From Aphelenchoides besseyi (lineage: Eukaryota > Nematoda > Chromadorea > Rhabditida > Aphelenchoididae), in assembly GCA_024699855.1 (NCBI GenBank), contig JAMPIQ010000001.1, forward strand, positions 17,546,001 through 17,610,000: a DNA stretch of 64,000 nt, in the 5' to 3' direction. How positions within the stretch are numbered: the stretch's first letter is position 1; each line of letters starts with the position of its first letter. Below, piece by piece: positions 10,184 through 21,853 of this stretch. The notes beneath the pieces are model-generated. The model was given only the letters and a program-made list of their open reading frames with translations, was not told where the DNA came from and ran no database searches. The position numbers were made by a program, and so were the translations under genes.

Positions 10184-10535
10184 ATGACGAACGTCTGCGC
10201 CGGTTGCCAAAAACCCGTGTATTTTGGTGAGTTCGAAGAGTTTCTTTACCACGTCTCCGCTTCGTTTTTCCAGCTGAACGAGTTTTCTCGATCGGCAAGG
10301 ACTGGCACAAGGCTTGTTTGCGTTGCACTAATGAGCCGTGTAAGAAGGTGAGGAGTAGCTGGAGGTTCACAATGATCCTCGTCTTTTCCAGACTCTTCCC
10401 GTTGGAAATCACGCTGAGCACGGCGGATTGCCATATTGCAATCGTTGCTACTCGGCACTCTTTGGTCCGAAGGGCTTCGGTCACGGTGGAACAGAATCGC
10501 ACACTTTCTTGAATGGCACGACTGGAAACGCGTAA
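10184..10535 (+). CDS. CRIP-type single-LIM-domain protein
   Basis: Three exons split by 45-50 bp introns give about 86 residues: [32 protein letters not shown], then [21 protein letters not shown]. This is one LIM domain with paired zinc sites (C-x2-C...H-x2-C-x2-C...C-x2-C) followed by the Gly-rich [10 protein letters not shown] stretch typical of cysteine-rich intestinal protein. Nematode homologues (EXC-9 and VALV-1) act in the cytoplasm of tubular epithelia and valves, but which of these this gene matches cannot be decided here. The last exon reads on to a TAA at 10533-10535, adding a short tail after SHTFL. AATAAA at about 10622. Confidence 0.88.
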
Positions 10536-10980
10536 TTCTGAAGATTCTCTTTTTGTCTCAATGTGTTCCGGTTTCTTTTTTCTTCTCTGTGATCTTCAAC
10601 ATGTGATATGAACCGAACAGAATAAACATTTTATGTGAACTTTTTGTTTCGTCGAGAAACGAACGTCCGAACAAGTGGCAGCTCGAGGAAGAATAAAGAC
10701 GTGGAGTATCGAATGAGTACTCCAATAGTGTGAATATTGCGTAGGGATGTGAGTTACTGGAATTTGGTTTCTTCTAAGTGAGCGAGAAACTCATTTCTTA
10801 GCAATTCGATTGAATTCGATATACGCCTATGGCTTGGTAATAGGAAAAGAAAAGATAAGTCCGTTGTTTTGTTAATTGACTTGTGATTATTTCAGAGGCT
10901 GTTCAGCTCACTGACTACTCAAGAGTATCGACTGTTGAGATGTTTATTCTTATTACAATATGAAAGCACACTTTGGGAGC

Positions 10981-11293
10981 TCAACCGCGAAAAACTTCGC
11001 GTTGAACGGTAACACTGGACGGTCGACCAAAAGATGATCCCAGACCTCCAAATCCCTGACGTCCGAACGAAGGTCCACTGCCGAATCCGGGATGGTTGTT
11101 GCTGATCACTTTCTTTTGAATAACCACTGTGTTGGGCCGTTGACCGAATCCGAATTGACGTTTTGCACGAATGAAGGTGCTAAATTGACGGTCTTCGAAC
11201 AGAACGATAACAATTGACTTACTGTTCTTCAGTGCTGTAAGCTACTTGAAGCAAAAGATCTACGACCAAAACAAAGACGAGTAGAGAGCGCAT
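10981..11293 (-). CDS. Small secreted peptide precursor A (dibasic-Gln type)
   Basis: Starts at ATG 11293 with a signal peptide (MRSLLVFVLVVDLLLQVAYS). A single 43-bp intron follows, then EEHTFIRAKRQFGFG, a Gly/Phe/Arg/Gln-rich region (FGSGPSFGRQGFGGLGSSFG) and the end VTVQREVFRG before TGA at 10981. The KR dibasic site directly before Gln suggests proprotein cleavage, giving a mature peptide with an N-terminal pyroglutamate; this is inference. Gene structure, signal peptide, junction and tail are shared with the next minus-strand gene, so the two are tandem paralogues. Neuropeptide-like or cuticle/antimicrobial peptide are both possible. I do not recognise a named family. Confidence 0.65.
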
Positions 11294-11806
11294 ATTTCTG
11301 ACAAAAACAACAAGAAATAATGAAGATGACTTGAACGGTTTGCATTTTATAGCTCCCGAGTTTGGCACAAAAGTTTCTCATTAACAAATAGGTTGTTTGC
11401 TTAATGTCAAAAGTGGGAGGCATCAGAAATCACATTTCGGGTACAGATATCAAACCCAAAGATCATCAGTCGCCGTGTAGACTCGAGAAACAGATTCGAA
11501 TTTGCGACAATTTTTATTGATCGAGAGGGTGGAGAGTTGAGGTGAAAAGGTTTTCAAACTGCTAAATTCATCGAAAAGGTCGTTTGTTGACGTAAAGACC
11601 CGTTAGACGAACTGACAGCAATCAACAGGTTTTCGGTTTAAAGTGAACGATAATCGTGATTTAAACATCAGGTACAAATTGGTGAGACTCGTGAGTTTCG
11701 ATTAACGAACTTAACTATTGTACGAATACAGTTGAAACTATAAACACATTGGCTGCTTTTGTATGATTTTATTCACGATAGAAATTTAGACAATTGGAAA
11801 CAAAGA

Positions 11807-12089
11807 TCAACGTCCATCTCGAATAACTTCTTTTTCGATAGTTACACTCGAAGGTCCGAAGATTCCGTCGGGCCTCCGAATGACTTCCTTCTCAATGACT
11901 TCCGAGCCCGGTCGATTCCAACCAGCACCGTTATTCCAACCTGAGTTCCATTGTCGTTTAGCTCGAATGAAACTGCTAAATGGAAATACAAATGAATCGA
12001 TCATTAAAATGAACTCACTGTTCTTGTGCACAATAAACAACTTGGAATATGAGACAGGATATCAGGAGAGTAGCAAACAGAGTACGCAT
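11807..12089 (-). CDS. Small secreted peptide precursor B (paralogue of A)
   Basis: ATG 12089 begins a signal peptide (MRTLFATLLISCLIFQVVYC). One 40-bp intron sits at the same place as in precursor A, followed by EHSFIRAKRQ. The mature part is Trp/Asn/Gly-rich (WNSGWNNGAGWNRPG) and then carries a doubled motif, EVIEKEVIRR and VTIEKEVIRDG. The signal, intron position and FIRAKRQ junction match precursor A closely, while the mature region is almost unrelated. Conserved pre-pro part with a divergent mature part is the usual pattern for secreted peptide families under diversifying selection. Function unknown. Confidence 0.65.
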
Positions 12090-12846
12090 CTTCTAAATGA
12101 CAGTAGATCGGTGGCTGATGTGCTCAACGCTCTGAAGTTTTATACCTTCGCGCAACTACTGCACCATTTTCCATGACGTGATTTTTTATTAGTTTTCTAT
12201 CAACATAGGAGGAGTTCTGATCGTTTCATGTCACATTCTTACTGATCACTTGATTTACCCAAAGAGTTAACGTCAATTACAAATCGAGTAAGCAACCGGG
12301 TTCAAATGGCGATACAGCCTCTTAACTGGTAATTCGAAGTGTAAACTCTATTGATCGCTTACTGCAAAAATCAACAGATCAATTTTCTTGGTAATGGTAA
12401 GAGAATGGATGTAAATGTTAAGACTTTAGCCTACGAATAGCTATTCTCAACCAACTCGGGCGTAGGTTGTTAAAATATAACAGCAAAGTCGATTGTTTCC
12501 ACGTGATCACAACCGAAGAGTTCAAGTTTATTTAGGATCGAACGACTTCATAACCTCTAGAACAAGTTTTATTGCTGCGAAGATGACGAATACAAACATT
12601 AAGGCCCAACGCCTACATCCGGTTTACGAACTCGCACAGTTCGAGCGTTCTCGTCTTATCATCTTAGACCCTTGAATCTAATACACGACTGTCGTACATT
12701 TGTTGGCTTTGACGAATAGATCATGATTTAAAGGATCCTAATTCTCGGCATTCCACTGACTAATTGGATGCTTTAGATTCATTTGTTTGACTATAAAAAC
12801 GTCATAATTTTGAGCTGTTTACTGATTTATGACTTTAAGTTCACTG
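12090..12846. other. AT-rich intergenic stretch
   Basis: About 750 bp with only short unsupported frames such as 12493-12675 (+). It should contain the promoters of peptide precursor B (-) and the CAP protein (+). Nothing further seen. Confidence 0.5.
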
Positions 12847-13949
12847 ATGACCCGAAAGTTTGTTCTTTGCTTTTTCGTTCTGATCTCCGGTAAGAACAAT
12901 GAAAACAGAGAACTGACTGATAATCGCATGCTTAGTTTCCGATTGTTTAGACGATTCGCTTCGTTTTTTCTTTCTGACCAGGCACAATGAATATAGATCG
13001 CGATTGGCACTCGGAAATCTTCCGAACAAAAACGGAACCAAACTCCCGTCGGCTTCCAACATCTACGAGTTGGTAGGTTACAGGCGATTGATGTGTTCAA
13101 TTACGTGTTTTAGGGTTATAGTTTGGACGTTGAGAAAATCGCTCAGAAGCATGCCGACAACTGCATTTTGAAGCATGCGGAAATTCATGGCACAACAAAC
13201 AATCTTTTCGCTCAATCTCCTTATCAAGCATTCGGTAATGACTTTTTTTAATTCATTAACCAGAAGGTTTAGATAAAATCGCATACTCGGCGTTCGAAGG
13301 TTGGTCCTCGGATGAATTGGAAAAGTACGGGGTTGCCGATTTGAACTTTACAATCGAACTCTACGAGTCGGGAATCGGACATTGGAGCGAAGTTGTTTGG
13401 TGGAATGTTCGAGAGATTGGCTGTGGAATTGCGAACTGTCCGAATGGATTGGGGACACCAAAAACGGAAGGAAAACAGTGTACATACGTGGTTTGTGCGT
13501 ACAATCCGGGGTTTGTTTTCTTGAAATTATGTTTTTGAGGTCAATATTTTAGCGGGAACTTCATCAACGATCTAATCTACGTTCCTGGAAGACCGTGTGA
13601 AAGATGCAACGAGTATTCGAACTCTAAGTGCAATGCAACTTCAGGGTTGTGTTACATCGAAAACCCAACTTCTACGTTTTCCACTTCACCGCCGATCAGC
13701 ACAACAAAACAGTCGACAACCACTTCACAAAGTTCTATAACAACAAGCACTATTCTGTCCACGTTGTCCACGCTTCTGACGACAATCTCTTCCACGTTTA
13801 CGTCCACAAGTAGCCGAAGCTCGACAGTCACATCGTCAGCAACGACTAGAAGACCGACAAGACTCACGACTACAACAGTGGTTCCTTCATCAAGCGAGAT
13901 TGTACGGACAACGGAACTTCTCGAATCAACGACCTCTGATGCAACGTAA
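12847..13949 (+). CDS. Secreted CAP/SCP-TAPS protein with mucin-like tail
   Basis: ATG 12847 gives a signal peptide (MTRKFVLCFFVLIS). A short intron and a long exon then place HNEYRSRLALGNLPNKNG, the start of the CAP domain, in frame. Further CAP signatures are AQKHADNCILKH, GIGHWSEVVWWN (CAP1-like), GCGIANCPN and CTYVVCAYNPGGNF (CAP2). After a small cysteine cluster (CERCNEYSNSKCNATSGLCY) the last 100 or so residues are almost only Ser, Thr and Pro, a stretch expected to be O-glycosylated. CAP proteins are abundant secreted or cuticular proteins of nematodes. The Ser/Thr-rich tail suggests a surface-coat or matrix location; this is inference. TAA at 13947. Confidence 0.85.
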
Positions 13950-14757
13950 TTTAAAGAATTGAGAACTAGGAACAGTCGGGTCTAATTGCAATTACAGGAA
14001 AACCGGTTCATTCAATTTGCTGTTTTTTGCTTTACTGATTTCTCTAATAAACTCATATGCACCTCTTTAACTGTCGCTAAGATCATGTTCTCATCAGGTC
14101 TTGGACACTATTTCGAGCAAACTTTTAATAATTGTCACTTCTTTTATCTAATCTGTAACTATAAGCTTGTCGATGATCATGAACTGCTCTGCTCCAAGAT
14201 CGACGCCTTGGTTGCGACGTCTAATTCTATCGTTGAGAACTGAAAGACTACTCGGTGTCAAGCAATGAGAAGTGGACCTGACATTGTATGTTGGTTGTTA
14301 CAATCTTCCCATAAATTTTAATTTTTTGTACCACGTCAAGTATTTTCCAACAGGTTTCGTAAAAGAAATGATTCACTTTTATCATGACAATTAATTTGAT
14401 GGTCTGAAATCTTAATCAGCAAGCGATATTCCAGCGGATTATCGTCGGAAATCGGTCTTACGAAATTTCTCGTCTATTCGTTTCTAGTTCCGAGTATTCG
14501 CTGTAGAGTCATAGTCCATGAATTCCGACGACGATGCCAATACATGACAGTCATTGGTAGTCCGATTAAAGTCGCTTGTTGGATGTGGAAGCGGATTTCT
14601 TTGATTCGAATGTTGCCGGACGTACAAATCGGCTTTGGCGGACTGGTTGTGCAAGAGATTCATTATCGAAATGAATGGCGCAAATGCTCTGTTAATTTTC
14701 ATCTCGACCAAAATCGTCAGTCGTACAGTCGACGGTATTCAATCGACGGTTGTCAAA
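13950..14757. other. Intergenic stretch
   Basis: About 800 bp upstream of the guanylate cyclase gene. Only short overlapping frames on both strands, none with recognisable motifs. No repeat or RNA gene recognised. Confidence 0.5.
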
Positions 14758-17700
14758 ATGACTGAGCCATTGAAGCTTCTTGTTCTCGGCTTCAGTCTAC
14801 TCCACTTAAGACTGTGCATTGCCGATAGTGATGGTAAGTAGAGAAATGTCGGCGTTAATGTTTTTGCAGAATACCCGTCGGCATTTGAAATTCGTCGAAA
14901 ACGTCAAATCGACAGCGAATCGAACTCCACCAATAATTTTTCGGAACGAGGTCCCGACATGAAAGTGCAAGCGGATAAGAACGGAAAGTTTGTTATTCGA
15001 ATCGGTCACATTGGAGCTTTGGGTTTACTTCCGAATGACGATAAGATTTTGAACATGAGTCGAATGCAGTTGATTGAAGAGGGAGTTTTGGGTAAAGACT
15101 TTGATGTTGAGTATGATCAACAAGTACGCACACAATGCTAATCGAGTTCATTCTAGAATCCTGTCTCAAATGGGTTGCGGAGATTCGTTTGAAGGGGTTG
15201 CGGTCGCAGCAAACATGTATCACGTCAAAGAGGTACGAGCATTCATTGGACCCTATTGTACCAGTGAATTGGATGCTGTGGCCAAAATGGCGGCTTTCTG
15301 GAATATTCCGATTATCGGATATATGGCTTCAAGCACAATCTTTGCCGACAAAACCATCTACAAAACTTTGGCTCGTGTCTCGTCCAAGAACATCAATTCG
15401 ATTGCACATGCGGTTACGAGATTGGTTCAACATTATGCGTGGAACAAAGTTGCGATTGTTACAAATACCGGACCAGTGGCTTACGAACGTACAATGGCAT
15501 TCGAAGAGGAGTTTCAAACAAATGGATTAACAGTCGTCAAGAAGATTATCTTCGAAGAGAGCGCCGATGCCAATCAGATGCTTCAAAGTGGCCAATTAGC
15601 GGAATTGGCGGCAAGTGCAAGAAGTAGATTTACATAAAGAGATGAGTACCGTATGGAAATTTCAGTTATCATTTGCTTGTTTTCATCGACACGCGAATTG
15701 ACTCGAGAATTTATGCAAGCGACTTTTAAGGTTAGTCAAGAATACGTAGAAGGCATTCGAATTGGTTTTTAAAGAACAACATGAATGATGGTAGTTACGC
15801 TTATATTCTGCCGTGGATTCCTTCCGGTACCAAAGATTCGTCGCCGTGGATCGGAGATAATGGAGAAATGTTGCAACAAGTGAAAGATCACTATGCAAAT
15901 TCTATTATTGTAATTCGATCGTGCGATCATCAAACTGAATACAAATCTTTAGGTCGATGATGTGAATGGATTTGACGAAACGATTGTCAAAGGTTTCATG
16001 CAAAAGATTGAGACCTTTGGAATGAAACCTGAAGATATTGATGTTGTAAGTGCTTTTGAGAGAAGTTTGATGTTAACAAGGTACTTGCAGAGCAACATCT
16101 TCGGTTATCTCCATCTCTACGATGCCCTTCGAATTCACGCATTGGCGGCACGAGAAGTTTTAAGCGCAAACAACGGAAATGCAACGTTCATAACCGATGG
16201 CAAACTGATGTGGAATCAAATGCGACGTCTAAGTTTTGAAGGTCAGTGGTTGAAGAGGAAAGATCCACGGAATGATGAGTGCAATGTTTCGGAAGTTTAT
16301 GAATTCATTCCGCGGACACCGAAAACAATCAATTCTTAGGAATTGGCTCATCTATAGGGGCAAGTGGACGGGTTACGATGGACGATTTGGCCGATAGAGC
16401 GCCGTTGTTTGCGGCCTTCTTCATTAGTCCAAATCGAGATAAAATCATGAAGGTCGTTACGATGGAATACCTTTCGATTCCAAAATGTGATGGATTAGTT
16501 AATCGAAGTGGATGTTACGATTTGGTAGCTTTTCTTCAAAAATCCTTTGATTGTATTTGTTCAGAAAATGACCGATGTACTCACCGGATTTTGGCCCTTC
16601 GCTAATGGTATTATGCCATTGGACGAACCGTATTGTGGATTCAGAAATCAGCGTTGCAATTACACATTGGAGATTGTGATTGGCTCCACGTTAATTGTGT
16701 TTGTTGTTTTTCTGATCGTTGCTTATCTGCTTTATCGTTATTGGTAAGAGAAGAGGGAGCAATTTGAAGTTACGTGTTGACTTTGCAGTCAGAATCGAGC
16801 TTTGAAGAGGATGCCATGGCGTATCAACTACGACGATCTGCGAATGATAAATGAAGATCAAGCACGTTCGCTGGTAAGTATGAAATTGAAAGCAATGAAA
16901 CAAAGTTTGTTTCAGTTATCTTTGGGTTCGGCAAACACACGAATGTCGAACATGAGCACGGGAAACAAGTTGCACGCGATTTTGGGCATCAACACTCACG
17001 CGGTTTTTCACAAGTATCAACAAAGGCGACCCATTCGATTTGGACGGGATGATTTGATGCTGTTGACCCAAATGAAACAAGCGATTCACGAAAACTTGAA
17101 TCCATTTCTGGGCATGGCTTTCAACGAGAAAGATGTCATGTTGATTGTTTGGAAGTTTTGTTCACGTGGAACCGTTCAAGTGATCGTGTAATCGAGTCTA
17201 TGTAATGACTTCTGTTTTAGGATATCATTTACAACAAGTCGATGGTTTTGGATGAGAAATTTCACGCGGCGTTTGTTCGAGACATTACCTTAGGTCTGGA
17301 GTATCTTCATTTGTCGCCGATTGGCTATCACGGTTCGTTAACACCGTGGGCGTGTTTGATTGATCGAAATTGGAGTGTTCGTCTAACCGACTACGGAATT
17401 GCAAATCCGCTAGAACGTTGGGAAAAACAGGACGCCATCAGCATCGATGCACTTTCATCGGACGACGACAAGTCTCAGGCAGCACAGAAAACTTGTAAAC
17501 AGAACACGGAGACAATAGTAACGTTCGAGCTTTAGCTGTGCTTTATTGTGCACCAGAGATGTTGAAAAATCGAGAGCAAAATCGAGTTCGTCGTGGCGAT
17601 CAGAAGTGGATTACACAGACACAAGCTCGTCGACAGTGTGCGGACATTTACGCGTTCGGGATGATAAGTCGATCAGACGAACGTTGGAATGTCGAATTAT

Positions 17701-18916
17701 TTTAGGTCATGTACGAGATTCTCTATCGTTCTCTGCCATATCCTGAAGCCACAACGACCATCAACGAACTTATCGAAGCGATGCAAGATGGATCGAGACA
17801 CATTCGACCGCAAATTCAAAATGAAACGAAAATTCATCCCGATTTGGCGGCTTTGCTCATTGATTGTTGGTCCACAAATCCCGAAATTCGTCCGTCGATT
17901 CGTCGAGTTCGTTTGAACACAGACATGATCCTTAAAATTAAGGGATCGTTGGTCGATCAAATGATGAAGGTCATGGAACAGTGAGTTTGTTCGATCAAAC
18001 CAAATTAAGCACTCGTTTAGATACGCGAACAATTTGGAGAAGTTGGTCCGCGAACGTACTGGAATGTTGGAAGAAGCGAATTTAAAAGCCGATCGTTTGC
18101 TTCATCAGCTTTTGCCGTCGTACGTTGCCAATGAATTGAAAGCCGGACATGCCGTTCCGCCAAAGTTGTTCGCTTCGGCCACGGTTATGTTCTCCGATGT
18201 GGTTGGATTCAGTGAGATTTGCAGTTCTTCGTCTCCATTGGAAGTGGTCACAATGTTAAACGGCATCTACAGCGGTTTCGATGAGATCATCAACAAAAAT
18301 CACGGCTACAAAGTCGAGACTGTAGGAGACACCTATCTTGTAAGTTTGTGAGCAGTTGAAATTCTTTCATCAATTCGTTTAGGTTGTTAGTGGAATTCCC
18401 GAAGAAAACGGTATTAATCACGTAAGATATATTGCGGATATTGCGTTGGAAATGCGAAAAGTAAGTCGAAAACAATGAGCTTTAGCAACACAAGTGTTTT
18501 AGTTTACGACCATCTTCAAGATTCCACATCGGCCAAAAGAGCGGGTGAAATGTCGTTGGGGATTTCACTCGGGAGCTGTGGTATAAACCGGCGATTGAAG
18601 TTTTGAATAAACGAAGATTTTTTAGGCAGCTGGAGTCGTGGGTTTGGCCGCTCCTCGCTATTGTCTTTTTGGGTGAGTTGAGTACAAGAATGTTTGGTTG
18701 ATGGCTGTTTTCAGTGACACAGTGAACATGTCGTCGCGAATGGAGTCAACAAGTGAAGCCGAAAAGATTCAATGTTCTCAACAATCGTATACCATCTTGC
18801 ACTCGTCATTTCCGATGTTCGATTTGACGGTTCGAGGCGAAGTTGAGGTTAAGGGAAAAGGAAAATGCACTTGTTATTGGTTGAATGGTCGAAGTGAGGA
18901 CTCGGACGAAAATTGA
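14758..18916 (+). CDS. Receptor-type guanylate cyclase
   Basis: Makes cGMP from GTP at the plasma membrane in response to extracellular cues. From ATG 14758: signal peptide ([20 protein letters not shown]), a large ANF-receptor-like domain ([32 protein letters not shown]), the TM segment [20 protein letters not shown] near 16690, a kinase-homology domain, a coiled linker ([19 protein letters not shown]) and the cyclase domain. The kinase part is a pseudokinase: HGSL and DYG stand where HRD and DFG would be. The cyclase keeps the metal aspartates ([15 protein letters not shown]), the guanine-selecting Glu (KVETVG) and Cys (RYCLFGD), and the Asn/Arg of NMSSRMES, so it should be active. About a dozen short introns. 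Which nematode gcy gene it matches cannot be told. Start could be slightly upstream. Confidence 0.9.
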
Positions 18917-19158
18917 TTACAATCGTGTTTGCACGTAGTTTGCAGTTTTTGTAATAACCAAATGGATTTGTTGCACCTTTTCAATAAAAAAATTCTGGGG
19001 TTCATCGCTGTGTAGAAAGAAAGAGGTTGCGATGTGTTTAGGAGTCGTTTCCGGTTACTGAGCAACGGTAATCTTTGGTCCTCGTCGTTTGTTTTCATGA
19101 CCACTGGGAAATAATTTTGGTCGGAAAACAGATGTTTTAGTTCTGTTTCGTATACGAG

Positions 19159-19900
19159 ATGGTTGTTTACAAGTTGATCTACTTTCCGGTACGCAATATG
19201 GCCGAACCGATTCGGATGCTATTTCACATCAAAGGTCAAAGATTTGAGGATGTTCGCGTGAACATGGACGATTGGCCGAAGATGAAGAAAGGTAAGGGAA
19301 TGCGCAATTCGGGCATTCAAATCGTTCTAGACATTCCGTTTGGTCGTTTACCGTGTCTTGAAGTAAACGATAAAAAGCTTGTTCAATCTCAAGCAATCCT
19401 GAGGTTTTTGGGAAAACGGTTCAGTAAGTCGAAGTGATTTGAATATTCAGTTATTTCAACAGAGATGGCTGGACACGATCAATGGGAAGAAGCGCGAGTC
19501 GATGAACTCGCTGACCTCTATCTGGACTTCTACAATGGAATAAAACCTTATATCTTCACGGTTTCTGGATTCGAAAAAGGCGACGATGTTTGAGTAAACT
19601 CTTTTCTTATCTATATACTTTTTTTAGGCTCAATTGAAGAAATCAGCTCTTTTACCGAACGTCGAAAAGTTCTTTCCATTGTATTCGAAGTTTCTGAAGC
19701 AAAATGGTGGAAGTGGTTTTCTGGTTGGAAAGAAATTAACGTTTGTCGATCTCCAATTGGCCGACATGTTGTTCACGATACGGACGATGGCACCGGAGGT
19801 GTTCGACCGTCATCTTGACCTGAGTTCGTTTATTGATCGTATTTACGGTCATTACTCTCTAAAGAAATACATTGCTCAGCGTCCAGCAACACAGATTTGA
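19159..19900 (+). CDS. Sigma-class glutathione S-transferase
   Basis: Cytosolic glutathione transferase of about 205 residues. The thioredoxin-fold N-terminus has the catalytic Tyr at position 8 (MVVYKLIYFPVRNMAEPIR), followed by PFGRLPCLEVNDKKLVQSQAI, which includes the glutathione-binding SQAI stretch. The helical C-domain contains WEEARVDELADLYLDF, VGKKLTFVDLQLADMLF and IAQRPATQI at the end. Introns are short. The donor after FEKGDD (about 19587) is non-standard (GTTTGAGT) because the stronger-looking GTAAAC would leave a stop in frame. Nematodes carry large expansions of this class, used in detoxification and prostaglandin-like metabolism. Substrate not predictable. Confidence 0.85.
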
Positions 19901-19933
19901 AGGTTTATATGTCGTCAATGAAATAAACACAAT

Positions 19934-21853
19934 TTAAGCACCGCACTTGTTTGTTGGGTCGTCGTTGAAGAGGACAAGTTCGAGAATCTCCGTGTTGAAA
20001 AGTGGCAACAGTTGAGCACACGGTGTTCCGCTTGCGTTCACATTGTTGACCTGAAAGTCGAAATGCATGGTTGTATGAATGAACGGTTACCTGAATGATC
20101 CGATCGCCCTTACAGATGCCATTCATTTCGGCCATTCCACCGGGCTTCACTCCACTCACAAACACCGTTCCATCGTCGGTTTCGGAGATCGAGAATCCAA
20201 AACCTTCAGATTCGGTGTCGCGCAACAACAAAACGTTTTTGGTATTTGGATCGAAAATTGAAATTGGCGAACAAATCGACGTTGTTAAGACGCTATTTCC
20301 ACTGTTGGCACACGAACACGACGGTGTGTCTGGTACTGATTGCTGTGAAATGGCGGAGACACTTCCGAAGAAACCGGATGATGAGGAAAAAGAGTCGCTA
20401 CTAAAAGACAAACGTTAATCGAAAGCATCGCGGATCCACCTTAATCGTTGACCGATTCTTATTGATGTGGGAATATCAATCGATGAGCGTTGTAGTGACT
20501 TTTTTCCGCTTAGCAAATGATCTTCAACCTTTTCAAACGCACGTAATGCTTGTAATCTTAAAGTACAGTTATTGGATCAATGACTTTGCTCTTACTCTTG
20601 GTTTTGATATGCTGCTGCCATTTCGCCAATAACTTTTTGAATATCAATCAAATTGAGACGATTGGTTAGCGGGACCGTGAGTTTCCGTTCGACTGGACCG
20701 TCCGATTGCAGTGGCGTACGTTGTCGGTCTTCATTGGCAGCTAAACGACGAGCCAACGTCAAGTTTAACAGCTCTGTGGGTTTGTCAAGTAGACGCTGTA
20801 CTTCCATTAATGGTCGATTTTCAACGGATTCCCCGTTAATCGCTAGTACTTGGTCGTCAACAGCCACTGCTCCGGTTCTAAATACGATTATCATAAAAAA
20901 AGTTTATTTGAAATCTACCGCCAAGTCAAACCATTTTGTTGAACACCAACGACTTTTAGTCCATCATTCAAAACGATTCCGATCGGCTGGCCGTTGGGAC
21001 GTAAATCAACGGAGAAACGGAAGATCGACAATTCCTGTGGCTCCGTGTGTCGTCTTTCGATCATTCGACGACGTTTCTGAACGTGAATTTTCACAAAGTC
21101 GTGAGAAGTTTGAAGAAGTCGGATTGCCTCTTGAACGGTACATCCGCTCATTGGAATTTCGTCGATCATCAGAAACTCATCACCGACAGCAATTGCACCA
21201 CAACGATGAGCAACCGATCCGGCAAGTAGAGACCTGACTTCAATAGGATCTTCTTTCTTTCCGCTTCCGGACTGAAACTCAATTCCCAACGTTGAGGTTC
21301 GTTTGATTAGGCGAACTGAGACGATTTCATTCAACGGTGAACAGGTATCTAAACATTCTGATTGTTTGCAAGTTGAGAACGATTACCGTAGACATCGAAT
21401 TCGATCATCAGATCGGTGACACCGCCGTTGGATTCAAAAATCTCGTAGATCTCATCGATGGTCAGTGCGCTTGTCGATTGACAGTTAACGGCGAGAAGCC
21501 GATCACCAACTTGTATGCGACCAGAACTAAAACAGAATTCGAATTTTCCCATCTGCTGTCAGGTTACTTGTATGCCGACGAGTTCGGTGCAATCGAATCG
21601 ATTAATGTTGTCGTACAAATCGACGGCTGATTGCTACTCGATGGTGTTGATATTCGACGCAGACTGATACCATAAAACGTGTCGGTGCCATTTGAACGTA
21701 GCGTCACGGTGGTTGTGTCGATGTGAAAATTGCAAGCAACGTTTTCGTTGCTTCGCAATTTGGCTGAAATCATATTTGTTCGGACAACTCGACGATCAAC
21801 TTACTAACACTCCCAAACTGTTCACTAGCGAACAACTCGACTTTCGAGTGCAT
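19934..21853 (-). CDS. GRIP-like scaffold with four PDZ domains
   Basis: Starts at ATG 21853 (MHSKVELFASEQFGSV) and ends at TAA 19934 (DPTNKCGA). Joining exons across short introns gives about 480 residues with four PDZ domains. PDZ-a includes VTLRSNGTDTFYGISL and IQVGDRLLAVN; PDZ-b VRLIKRTSTLGIEFQSG and IAVGDEFLMID; PDZ-c FRFSVDLRPNGQPIGIVL and VAVDDQVLAING; PDZ-d GFGFSISETDDGTVFVSG and ICKGDRIIQVNNV. A Ser-rich linker separates c and d. The order and the last domain resemble the C-terminal half of GRIP, which clusters receptors at synapses and junctions. An intron of about 180 bp after AAYQNQ must be spliced; reading through would end the protein early and orphan PDZ-d. GRIP orthology is inference. 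Confidence 0.75.
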
